Notes under the pieces: model-generated
What the model saw: only the letters and a program-made list of their open reading frames with translations
The model's database searches: none
What the model was told of the DNA's origin: nothing
Translations under genes and position numbers: made by a program
From: Cocos nucifera
Lineage: Eukaryota; Streptophyta; Magnoliopsida; Arecales; Arecaceae
Assembly (NCBI GenBank): GCA_006176705.1
Contig: QRFJ01000296.1
Coordinates: forward strand, 124,001-188,000
Length of the DNA: 64,000 bases
Direction of reading: 5' to 3'
Shown: positions 10,285 through 19,708 of the stretch, piece by piece
Layout of the letters: every line of letters begins with the position of its first letter
How positions within the stretch are numbered: the stretch's first letter is position 1

Positions 10285-11072
10285 TTTTATTCATAAAAAG
10301 TCTCTTTACAAAAACTCTTGAAGAGCTGAAGAGAACAAAAATTCAAGATAAGTTATCCAGAGGAATATCCAAGAAGCTTAAATCTAACTCAGGATATTTC
10401 GAAGCTATTTCCACATGGACAGCACATTTTCCTTTGTCATAGGCATCAAGTACAAAAGAAGCCTTCTCCTCCCTGAATTCATCGGATGTCCTAAAATCAT
10501 CAACCACTTTCAAGACCTTCTCCTCGACCACTTTCGCCAAGAGTAAAACCTCCACCTCGAACGCTTCAGTCTTGATGACTTGATCCCTCAGTTCTGCGAT
10601 CTCGACCTCCAAGGCTCCATTAATACCAATTAGGCGGACATTCTCTTCCATAATTTTTTTTCAATATTGTCTTTACATCCAGAACTTTTTTCTCAACCTC
10701 TTCAGCTCTGTTCGAAGTCTCTGCAGCCTCTTTGGACAGCTAATCCTTTGCCTTCCGGAGGATCATGCTTTGAATCTCAAGTTTCGTCATCCTTTTGGAA
10801 AGATCAACGATGTTCTTTATGAACCCATTTAAGTAATGGGCAAGCTACAGAGGCATTGCGTGAGGTTCATAAGAACAAGTTCTAAAGTGAGGAAATAAAA
10901 ATAAAATGAACAACAATCTATAACCTCGATTTATCTGGACAAAGCAGTTCAGAGCTTTTCTCATTCTCATTTTTAGAGGATCAATCAGCATCTCGGACGC
11001 GTCAGCTAGAAAAAAAATTTGAGAATGCTTCATAGGCCAGCTTATAATCATATAAGGCTGAACCATCATAGT
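10285..11072 (-). pseudogene. Antisense PF04195-type gene, C-terminal part (after the insertion)
   Basis: This is the 3' half of the minus-strand gene that starts at 19115. Its clearest part is 10343-10651: a predicted coiled coil (EENVRLIGINGALEVEIAEL) followed by YDKGKCAVHVEIASKYPELD and a TGA-free end at LDIPLDNLS, then TGA. The C-terminal phrase (seven-residue spacing, then YPELDL) parallels VYPNLDLNCVLLPDS at the end of the antisense gene at 61 kb. An AATAAA lies downstream on this strand near 10290. Upstream, at 10950-11072, a fragment LADASEMLIDPLKMR runs up to the inserted LTR. A GT...AG pair at 10882-10924 would be only 43 nt, short for a plant intron, so I do not rely on it. Function unknown. 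Confidence 0.6.
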
Positions 11073-12428
11073 TGTTGGTGCGAAATCTGGTCGACACCAG
11101 ATCGAGCTAAAGTTGAGAAAGAAAAGGTTGCCATCGGTGACCTACAAAATAAAGTTCCATCTAGACTCGATGGTGGTGGCTCCGATAGGATCTTTTGATA
11201 ATCAAGTTAGCTCTTCTAGCCAATATAAATGGAGTGCTTAGAAAAGAATTCAGCAAAATTTTGAAAAGAAGAAGAGAGCTTAGAGAAAACATATCTGGAA
11301 GATTCTTTTTTATAGACGAAGTCTGTAGCAGACTGATAGTGACGATCATAATCGTTCGATAATGGGCCACTCGAAGCGGCATGGAATTTACTATGGAGAG
11401 AGAGGTATCGTCTGTAGAAGACTGATAGTAACAACCATAACTGTCCAGTAGTGGGCCGCTCGGAGCCGCATGAGATTTGCTACTGAGAGAGAGGTGTCGT
11501 CTATCGTAATGTATCTATTCGTCGAGATTTAATAGTCAAAGTTTGGAGGAAGCAAGCGTTGGTTGATGAAGAATTTTGACATATATCAATTTCAGAGAAG
11601 TTCGGACTCCTAAAGAGAATACGGATAGAGAGGATCATTCGAAAGAAATACTAGCTGAAATCTGAACGTAATCCATTGAAAAAATCTAATTGAAGAAAAA
11701 GTCCAAAAGAAATTCAGCTCCTGAAGGAATCTGACTGAAGAAAAAGTTTGGAAGGAGTTCGGCTCTTGAAGGAATCCGATTGAAGAAGAAGTCCGGAAGG
11801 TGTTTCACTTTTGGAGAAATCCGACTGAAGAAGAAGTTCGGGATGAGCCCGACTGACGGAGAGGTCCGATCGAAGAAAAAATTTGGAAGAAGTTTGACTG
11901 ATGGAGAAGTCTAGAAGGAGTTCGACTGATGGAGAAGTCCAGATAGAATTCAGATCTTGGAGAAATCAAACCGAAAGAAAAGTCTGAAAAGAGTTCGGCT
12001 CCTGGAGGAATTCGACTGAAAGAGAAGTTCAGAAGAAATTTGGCTCCTAAAGGAATTCGATTGAAAAAGAAGTCCAGAAGAAGTTGGGCTCCTGGAGGAA
12101 TTCGATTGAAGGAGAAGTTTGGAAGAAGTCTGGCTGATGGAGAGATCCGATCAAAGAAGAAGTTTGACTGATTGAGAAGTCTAGAAGGATTTCGACTGAT
12201 GGAGAAGTTCAGATGGAGTTCAACCACCATAGAAGTTCGAAAAAAATTTGATCGTTGGAGAAAATTTGGGAGGGGTTCGATCATTGGAGGAGTTTGACTG
12301 CTAAAGAAGTTCGGTTGGGGTTCGACTGCTAGAAAAAGAATTTTCGATCGAAGCTCTTCCATGATTATCAGTTGCATTAGGCTAAGCATCAGACTAAACT
12401 TCGATGGGAGCGGGATTTATCCCCAATA
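11073..12428 (-). repeat. 3' LTR of the deleted gypsy element (1356 bp)
   Basis: Minus strand begins TATTGGGGATAAATCC, where a TG start has become TA, and ends CGCACCAACA. A minus-strand TATA box, TATAAAAAAG, is at 11305-11314. U3 holds many degenerate repeats of about 45 bp (GGCTCCTGGAGGAATTCGAC on the plus strand) between about 11640 and 12330. The segment from TATCTCCAACA leftwards matches the LTR at 16494-17885. Confidence 0.8.
11640..12330. repeat. About 45-bp degenerate tandem repeats inside LTR U3
   Basis: The unit contains AGTTCGGCTCCTGGAGGAAT followed by TCGACTGAAGAAGAAGTC. Copies recur about every 45 bp, with longer variants containing GACTGATGGAGAAGTC. The same array is in the partner LTR at about 17020-17680 and, more GC-rich, in the solo LTR at 48530-48950. 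Confidence 0.75.
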
Positions 12429-12479
12429 ATGGTCCCTCTACTCTCGAGTTTGAAATTCGAAAGAAGAAAGTATAAAAAG

Positions 12480-13085
12480 ACGACTGCCAAAGTCCTTTTT
12501 TGGGTTCTACTCCATTGAGGTTAAAGCTCGGAGGAGATCTTATCTCCTATCGAGATTGAAGGAGATCTTATCTCTTGTTGAGGTTGACGTTGAAGCTTGG
12601 AGGAGATCTTATCTCCAGCCAAGGTTGAAGGAGATCTTATCTTCTATTGACGTTGACGTTGAAGCTCAAAAAAATCTTATCTTCAGTTGAGGTTGAAGAA
12701 GATTTTATCTCCTATTGATGTTGAAGCTTGGGGAAGATCTTATCTTCAGTCGAGGTTGAAGAAGATCTTATCTTCTATTAAGGTTGATGTTGAAACTCGG
12801 AGAAGATCTTATCTCCAACCAAGATTGAAGGAGATCTTATCTCCTGTTGACATTGACGTTGAAACTCGAAGAAGATCTTATCTTCAGTCAAGGTTGAAGG
12901 AGATCCTATCTCCTGTTGAGGTTGAGGTTGAAACTTGGAGGAGATCTTATCTCTAGTCAAGGTTAAAGGAGATCTTATCTCCTGTTGACATTAAAGTTGA
13001 AGCTCAGGAAAGATCTTATCTCCAGCCGAGGTTAAAGAAGATCTTATCTCCTATTAAGATTGAAGCTCGGAGAAGAGTTTCGATC
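12480..13085. repeat. Hairpin-rich tandem array (GGAGATCTTATCTCC units)
   Basis: The near-palindrome GGAGATCTTATCTCC (six-base arms, three-base loop) repeats more than ten times at roughly 35-45 bp spacing. It alternates with linkers such as GTTGAGGTTGACGTTGAAGC and AGTCGAGGTTGAA, giving a higher-order unit of about 80 bp. It sits directly inside the 3' LTR boundary of the element. Plus-strand translation gives a repeating RLKEILSPV...RRRSYLQS peptide, which I take as a by-product of the repeat rather than a gene. Confidence 0.85.
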
Positions 13086-13259
13086 CTGGGTTTCCATGCT
13101 TGTTACTTATTATGGACATCGAGCTTATTGTGGACGTCGGGCCTATTATGGATGTCGAACTAGGACCTCTCTTGCCAATCAGAGTAATATTCTATCTTTC
13201 GCATTTGACGTAGTCAGATTATCATGAAAAATATGTGTTAGGATTCTCCACCGAGCTTA

Positions 13260-14060
13260 TTCCTTCTCCACGTCTTTGGCCTATGAGGTTCTGACTTTTG
13301 CTCATGTTAGGATGAGGTTCTCTTTCCGTTTCTAGCAAATGGTAGTGGCACATTAGGGCCGTTGTTGGTGCCTCTCTTCTCATATCGTCTAAAATGAACG
13401 AGACCTTCGACTTTGCTCACGTTAGGATGAGATTTTTCTTCTATTCCTAATTAGACTGTAGGGATATATTAGGATTGTTATCGGGGCCTCTCTTTCCACC
13501 TCATCTAAAATGAACGAGGCTTTCGATTTTGCTCACGTTGGGATGAGATTCTTCTTCTATTCTTAATGGACTATAGGGACACGTAAAGACCATTGTCGGA
13601 GCCTTTCTTCTCACCTCGTCTAAAATGAATGAGGCCTTCGACTTTGCTCGCGTCAAGATGAGGTTCTCCTCCTATTCCTAACGGACTATAGGGGCACATA
13701 GGAGCCGTTGTTGGAGCCTCTCTTCTCACCTCATCTAAAATGAACAGGGCCTTCGACTTTGCTCATGTTAGGATGAGGTTCTCCTTATGTTTCTCATGGG
13801 TTGTAGGAGCATATAAGGGCCATTATCGGGATCTCTCTTCTCACATCATCTAAAATGAACGAGGCCTTCGACTTTGCTCACGTTAGGATGAGGTTCTCCT
13901 CCTGTTCCTAATGGATTGTAGGGGCACATAAGGGTCATTATCGGGATCTCTCTTTTCATCTCATTTAAAATGAATGAGGCCTTCGACTTTGCTCATGTTA
14001 GAATGAGATTCTTCTCCTATTCCTAATGGACTGTAGGAGCACATAGGGGTCATTGTTGGG
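13260..14060. repeat. 115-bp tandem array, about 7 copies
   Basis: The anchor TTCGACTTTGCTCACGTTAG recurs at about 13292, 13409, 13525, 13640, 13755, 13870 and 13985, mostly exactly 115 bp apart. Units also contain GAGGTTCTCCTCCTATTCCTAA, a GGGGCACATAGGGGCCATTG-like section, and CTCACCTCATCTAAAATGAA. It belongs to the 3' untranslated region of the minus-strand element and is related to the neighbouring 116-bp array. Confidence 0.88.
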
Positions 14061-15650
14061 GCGTCTCTTCTCCTTCTGTGTTAAATAATCGAAGGTCTTC
14101 GACTTGCTCATGTTAGGACGAGATTCTCTTTCTATTCCTAACATGGCACTAGAAGCATAGACGGACCGTTGAATGGGCCTCTCTCCTCCTTCTGTCTTAA
14201 ATAATCGAAGATCTTCGACTTGCTCATGTTAGAACGAGGTTCTCTTCCTATTCCTAACATGGCAATAGGGGCATAGATGGACTGTTGAATGGGCCTCTCC
14301 CCTTCTTCTATTTTAAATAATCAAAGATTTTCGACTTGCTCATGTTAGGACGAGGTTCTCCTTCTATTCCTAATATGGCATTAAAGGCACAGATGGGCTA
14401 TTAAATGGGCCTCTTTTCTCATTCTATCTTAAATAATCAGAGATCTTCGACTTGCTCATGTTAGGATGAGGTTCTTCTTTTATTTTTAATATGACAATAG
14501 GGGCACAGATGGGCCATTGAATGGATCTCTCTCCTCTTTCTGTCTTAAATAATCGGAGGCCTTCGACTTGCTCATGTTAGAATGAGATTCTCCTCATGTT
14601 CCTAATATGGTAATAGGGACATAGATGGACCGTTGAATGGACCTCTCTCCTCCTCCTATCTTAACTAATCAGAGATTTTTGACTTACTTATGTTAGGATG
14701 AGGTTCTCCTTCTATTCCTAATATGATAGTAAGGGCATAGATGGGCCGTTGAATGGACCTCTTTCCTCTTTCTATCTTAAATAATCGGAGGTCTTCGACT
14801 TGCTCATGTTAGGATGAGGTTCTCCTCATGTTTCTAATATGGTAATAGAAACATAGATGGACCATTGAATGGACCTCTTTTCTTCTTTTGTCTTAAATAA
14901 TCGAAGGCCTTTGACTTGCTCATGTTAGAACGAGGTTCTCCTCCTATTCCTAACATGGCAATAGGAGCATAGATGGGCCATTGAAAGAACCTCTTTCCTC
15001 CTTCTGTCTTAAATAATCGAAGATCTTTGACTTGCTCATGTTAGAATGAGGTTCTTCTTTTGTTCATAACATGATAAAAGAGCATAGATGGACCGCTGAA
15101 TGAGCCTCTCTCCTCCTTCTATCTTAAATAATCGGAGATCTTCGATTTGCTCATATTAGAATAAGGTTCTCCTCCCATTTCTAACATGGCAATAGGGATA
15201 CAGATGGGTCGTTGAATGGGCCTCTCTCCTCCTATCTTAAATAATCTGAGATCTTCGACTTGCTCATGTTAGGATAAGGTTCTACTTCTATTTCTAACAT
15301 GGTATTAGGGGCACAGATGGACCGTTGAATGGGCCTCTTTCCTTCTTCTATCTTAAATAATGGAAAGTCTTCGACTTGCTCATGTTAGGACGAGGTTCTT
15401 CTCCTGTTCCTAACATGGCAATAGGAGCACAGATGGGCCGTTGAATGGGCCTCTCTCCTCTTTCTATCTTAAATAATCGGAGGTCTTCGACTTGCTTATG
15501 TTAGGATGAGATTCTTCTCCTATTCCTAACATGGCAATAGAAGCACAGATGGACTGTTGAATGGGCCTCTTCTCTCCTCCTATTTTAAATAACCAGAGGT
15601 CTTCTTCGACTTGCTCATGTTAGGACAGGTTCTCCTTCTATTTCTAACAT
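14061..15650. repeat. 116-bp tandem array, about 13-14 copies
   Basis: The anchor TTCGACTTGCTCATGTTAGG recurs near 14101, 14217, 14333, 14449, 14565 and 14681, a strict 116-bp spacing, and on to about 15605. Units share CTAACATGGCAATAGGGGCA, CAGATGGGCCGTTGAATGGG and CTTAAATAATCGGAG. This is a variant of the 115-bp family with a different second half, so a mother repeat seems to have split into two sub-arrays. Confidence 0.88.
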
Positions 15651-15741
15651 GGCCACTTTCGATTGCTTCTTTCCTGTCATTACATAATTTTTGCATCAAG
15701 AAACAATAATATTGAAATAGAAGAGTTTTATTAGAGAAAAA

Positions 15742-15925
15742 TTATTGGTAGTACATTCTCAGATTTTCTGAATTCTAAGATCGTGGGAGCGTTGTTCCTT
15801 CGAACTCCTTCAGGCGATAAGCTCTGAGTCGGATGACCTCCTCTATTTCATACGAAACTCTTCAATTTGGGATAAGCTTCCTCTGGCTCTAAGGCCGAGA
15901 GATGGTGGCTCGTCGAAGCACTAAG
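15742..15925 (-). pseudogene. Integrase C-terminal tail fused to gag
   Basis: The minus strand reads SYEIEEVIRLRAYRLKEFEG, TTLPRS, stop, NSENLRMYYQ and TAA at 15742-15744. This matches the terminal GPY/F-like region of gypsy integrase, with TAG where a Trp codon is expected before NSENL and TGA in the N-W position upstream. It follows the gag fragment almost directly, at about 15925. The whole protease, reverse transcriptase, RNase H and integrase core is therefore deleted. Confidence 0.7.
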
Positions 15926-16493
15926 TCCTCCAAAGATAGTGTTGATGATGCCGAAAGATGGCCGATCTTTTTATTATTTCTTCCTTCTTGATGGTTCTGA
16001 CTGTGATAGTGCCCTCGGTCGATCTTCACTTACTTCAGATCAACGCTTGAGGAATCGATCCAGTCGGCCTCTTCTGATGAGCTCCTCGATCTCGTTTTGG
16101 AGCTGAATGCATTTTTTAGTATCGTGATCATGATCATGATGATACAAATAGTACTTGCCTCGATTGCACTTATTTGGAGAAGATCATAATTCTTCTTATG
16201 AGGGGAGAACTTCTTCGCATCCTTTTATCGAAGCTTCTTTAACGACGAGCTCGAGGAGGAATTTGGACTTGCTTATGCTCGGAGGGAGTCCGTAAGCAAG
16301 GTCGAGCTTCATTTGATCCTCTATCAGCTATGGATTTATTAGACTCATCCATTTATCGCTCTCTTATGGCTTCCTCATCTTTTAATTTGAAGGCTTCTTT
16401 CGTTTGGATATATCCCTCAGCCCGAGCTAGTAGATCGACAAAGTTCCTAGGGTACTTCTTCTTCAGGAAGAATAACAAATCATTCTCCAAGAT
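15926..16493 (-). pseudogene. gypsy gag fragment
   Basis: Minus-strand reading: ILENDLLFFL-like start, KKKYPRNFVDLLARAEGYIQ, TKEAFKLKDEEAIRER, then after frame changes the histidine-rich segment YYLYHHDHDHDTKKCIQLQN, EIEELIRRGRLDRFLKR, and FGIINTIFGG. The FH.DHGH.T..C..LK.EIE.LI..G signature is typical of plant gypsy gag; here the FH is HH and the first Cys of the set is Tyr. It starts abruptly at the LTR edge, so the N-terminal gag and the primer binding site are missing. Several stops make it non-functional. Confidence 0.75.
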
Positions 16494-17885
16494 GACCTGC
16501 AAAATAAAATCCCATCCGGAGTCAGTGGTGGTGGCTCTGGTAGGACCCTCCGATGATCAAGTCAGCTCTTCCGATCAATAAGAATGGATTGCTTAGGAAA
16601 GAATTCAGCAGAGTTTTGGAAAGGAGAAGAGAGCTTAAAAAAAACGTATTTGGAGGATCCCTTTTTATAGACAAAATCTATAGCAGAATGATAATGACAG
16701 CATAACCGTCTGATAGTGGGCCGCTTGGGGCCATATGGAATTTGCTATGGAGAGAGGTATCGTCTGTAGCAGACTGATAGTGATAGCCATAACCATTCGA
16801 TAATGGGCCGCTCAAAATCGCATGAAATTTGCTATGGAGAGAGGTGTCACTTATCGTGATATGTCCATTCGTTGAGATTTAATAGTCGAAGTTCAGAGAA
16901 AGCAAACATTGATTGATGAAGAACTTTGATATATATCAATTTCAGAGAAGTTCGGACTCCTAAAGAAAATATGGCTAGAGGGGATCATCTAAAAGGAATG
17001 CTAGCTGAAATTTGAAAGTAATCCACTACAGAAATTCGACTGAAGAAAAAGTCTAGAAGAAGTTCGTCTTCTGGAGGAATCCAACTGAAAGAAAAGTTTG
17101 AAAGAAATTTGGCTCTTGAAGGAATCTGACTGAAGAAGAAGTCTGGTAGGAATTCGGCTCCTAAAGAAATCCGACTGAAGGAGAAGTTCAAAAGAAGTTT
17201 GGCTCCTGAAGGAATTTGACTGAAGAAGAAGTCCGACTGATAGAGAAGTCCGATCAAAGAAGAACTTCAGGAGGAGTTCGATTGATGGAGAAGTCCAGAA
17301 GGAGTCCGACTGATGGAAAAGTTTGGATGGAGTTCGACTCTTAGAGAAATCCGATTGAAAGAGAAGTCTAGAAAGAGTTCGGCTCCTAGAGGAATCCGAT
17401 TGAAGGAGAAGTTTGGAAGGAATTTGGCTCCTGAAGAAATTCGATTGAAGGAGAAGTTCGAAAGAAGTTCGGCTTCTAGAGAACTTCGATTGAAGGAGAA
17501 GTTCAGAAGGAGTTTGGCTCATAGAGGAATTCGATTAAAGAAGAAGTCTTGAAGGAGTTCGGCTCCTAGAGGAATCTGACTGAAGAAGAAGTTTGGAAGG
17601 AGTCCGACTGATGGAGAGGTCCGATCAAAGGAGAAGTCCGGGAGGAGTTTGACTGATGGAGAAGTTCAGATGAAGTTGGACTGCTGTAGGAGTTCGAAAG
17701 GGGTTCAACCGTTGGAGGAAGTTCGAGAGGGGTTCGGCCGCTGGAGGAGTTTGGTTGCTAAAGGAGTTCGGCTGGAATTCGATCGCTGGAGGAAGAATTT
17801 TCGATCGAAGCTCTTCCATGATTATCAGTTGCATTAGGCTAAGCATCAGATTGAACTTCGATGAGAGCAAAATTTATCTCCAACA
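16494..17885 (-). repeat. 5' LTR of the deleted gypsy element, U5 end truncated
   Basis: Minus strand begins TGTTGGAGATAAATTTTGCT. TATAAAAAG is at 16661-16669. The sequence follows the LTR at 11073-12428 until TTTATTTTGCAGGTCA, where it switches to gag. The other LTR continues with GTCACCGATGGCAACC for about 90 bp more, so U5's end and the primer site are lost here. The switch falls on a shared GTCA. Confidence 0.78.
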
Positions 17886-19115
17886 ATGACTTCAGTCGAT
17901 GTAGTCTTAGAAATACTGGCCTCCATAGGAATTGTCGGCTCATCTAGTGGAGCCTTCAATGTTACCGCCACATGAGTTTTTGAAGCATCGACATCCCTGG
18001 CAGAAAGTACTCTAGGTGTTGTGGGCTCAACAGCTCCCTTTCTCCCGAATAATTTCTTCTTTGGAAAATGCTCGAGAACATCACGAGTCGGTAAGCCTAA
18101 AATGGCCTCACTAAGCAAATATTCAATGGAAGCCTCATGGTCCTTTTCTGGAATTGGAGGCTCCGAGTCGTGTGGAACCTGGATGATTTGGAAGTCCTCA
18201 ACACTGAGGAGACCAAGCAACTCGACTACAGGAGATCATTGCGCTGGGAGAGGTTCAATCCGAATATGGGCAGACCTCTCAATGGCTGTATGAATCTTTT
18301 TTTTACGATGATCTTTCGAAACCCTAGCTTTAAAAGGACTCTGATCAATCCCTGAAGTTCAAAGTATTGACCATCGGACACCAAGTCTATATACTTGAAA
18401 ATTTTATTGATATAAAAGAAAATAAATACGTATCGAAAGAGTTGAATTAGCTTATCCCAATATTGAACAAAATCTGCTTGGATAACAACTTCTTCAACTT
18501 TGGAATCTATTAACTTTGCAGAATCTTCAAGCTCTGCTTTAAATGCGGACCAAGCGGTGGGTCTTTCAACAGATTCTCCTGCAGCTCCCTCCAATCGACG
18601 AAATCCCAGTCTTCTTTCGAGGTTCGAAAAATAAATAAAAATCAGATCTTCCATCCATGAACGATGGAAGGAGCGCCCCAAATCAGTGGAGGGACGTTTT
18701 TTCTCAATCTGGGGGTCACCTACCACCAGCTACGAGCCCTAGGATGCCTCTTCAACATGAAATAATAACGGAAGAGCGTTACAGTCGACTCACCCCGACT
18801 AGAAGGCACGCCACAGTGAAGTTGCAAATATGGCGGCATGAGTTTAACACCACTGAACAAAGCGATATCTCCAGAAAGCGAAAAAGAGTGATAAAAAAAG
18901 GGATGAAGAGGAAACCTCAACCCGGCCTAGAAACACTCTTTGTACACTTCGATCCGATCAGGAGAAGAGCTATAGACCCACTCCTCCGATTTGGAAACTT
19001 TGAGTTGAAACTCCGGAGGAAAGTTGAGCTGATTATAAATTAGTATCAGGTCATCCTCCGTTACCTTCGATAGAAAGGCCAAAGGGGCGAACTCAAAATC
19101 TCTGAATTGGGCCAT
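17886..19115 (-). pseudogene. Antisense PF04195-type gene, N-terminal part
   Basis: ATG at 19113-19115 follows a TATA box 80 bp upstream. Product: MAQFRDFEFAPLAFLSKVTE, an RIEVYKECF segment, TAG, then AGLRFPLHPFF, LFRYYFMLKRHPRARSWW and APSIVHGWK. The pattern (AG-L-R-F-P-L-HPF, then FF.LKRHP...WW, then SS.HGWK) is the plant 'putative gypsy type transposon' family PF04195, also called Transposase_28, whose role is unknown. Downstream (18220-17886) come acidic and Pro/Thr-rich residues up to KTTSTEVIV, where the gypsy LTR interrupts it. Stops at 18928 and 18719 and frame changes make it a pseudogene. It runs opposite to the integrase at 1-312, so it is an antisense gene of the outer element. 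The C-terminal part resumes at 11072. Confidence 0.72.
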
Positions 19116-19193
19116 TTTCGCAAGAGAAAGAAAGATAGACAAAAATCCATAGCAAGAAGAAGATGACAAGGTTCAACCCTTATTCTATCTGGT

Positions 19194-19201
19194 CTTATAT
19201 A
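19194..19201 (-). promoter_or_regulatory. TATA box of the antisense PF04195-type gene
   Basis: The minus strand reads TATATAAG, 79-86 bp upstream of ATG 19115, a normal distance for a plant promoter with a short leader rich in CT (TCTATCTTTCTTTCTCTTGC). Confidence 0.6.
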
Positions 19202-19708
19202 GAACTGATGGAGATCCGAGTGATTTGTCTTCTTGAAATATTAAATATGTGTAGCAGAGATCGATGCAACGTGGACACATGATGGTAGGCGATTAGACGT
19301 GATCTTTATCATTGATACGATAAATCGATACGGAGAGCCAAAATCATGTCCTGCTCCACTCATGAGGCAGCATGAGAAGACGTGCCGCAGTAATCGGCAC
19401 GCAAATGGTGATTTAAATTCCATCCCTCCTGGCTTCCCACGAATCATTAGATGGACAAGCCAAGGATAAGGAGATAACCAGTTAAGCAGAAAAATAGATT
19501 TGATAATCCAAAATATCTCAAAAAGATAAGGAAAGAATAAAAAAGGAACCGCTTCGGTGAAAAATATTTTTTTCATATATAAAGCTTTCATACAAAGTTT
19601 CGGTACAAAAAAAAAGAGAAGAAAAGCGTATGTGCACGAAGACGTCGTTAGGGGCTCCTCGATAATTCATCTCGGAAAAATCCTCCTTCTGACCTCAGAT
19701 TGAGCTCT
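19202..19708. other. Spacer between two antisense genes
   Basis: It holds the upstream region of the gene starting at 19115 and the 3' trailer of the antisense unit ending at 19709. A TATATATGAAAAAAAT stretch near 19570 could be a poly(A) region. The reading frame on the minus strand at 19241-19591 has no recognisable content. Nothing else is seen. Confidence 0.5.

Larger units (their letters stand above)
11073..17885 (-). mobile_element. Internally deleted Ty3/gypsy element with tandem-repeat 3' region
   Basis: Two same-family LTRs in minus orientation (5' LTR 16494-17885, 3' LTR 11073-12428) enclose, reading leftwards, a gag fragment, a fused integrase tail and a 3-kb tandem-repeat region. 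Reverse transcriptase, RNase H and most of integrase are gone. LTR termini read TGTTGG...CCAACA. The flanks GTCAT and ACTAT (minus strand) do not match cleanly, so no target-site duplication is claimed. It lies inside the antisense gene that starts at 19115. A solo LTR of the same family, opposite orientation, is at 48453-49491. Confidence 0.8.

Noticed and set aside
10882..10924. 43-nt intron in the C-terminal part of the antisense gene
   Set aside because: GT and AG are present with a T-rich interior, but it is shorter than plant introns usually are, so it is not used in the model.
11805..12389. 194-codon minus-strand frame with repeated FSFSRIPPGAELL-type peptides
   Set aside because: It is a read-through of the 45-bp repeats in LTR U3; the period is a multiple of three, so frames stay open by structure. 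The same applies to frames at 16985-17522.
12687..12956. Plus-strand repeat protein RLKEILSPV...RRRSYLQ
   Set aside because: Produced by the hairpin array; no start context, and the neighbouring copies break the frame.
13260..15650. Possible CRISPR-like array of regular repeats
   Set aside because: Repeat and 'spacer' are equally conserved, the period is 115/116 bp, and the host is a plant; this is a tandem satellite.
11068..17890. Target-site duplication for the deleted gypsy element
   Set aside because: Flanks GTCAT and ACTAT (minus strand) agree at two of five positions; chance cannot be excluded.
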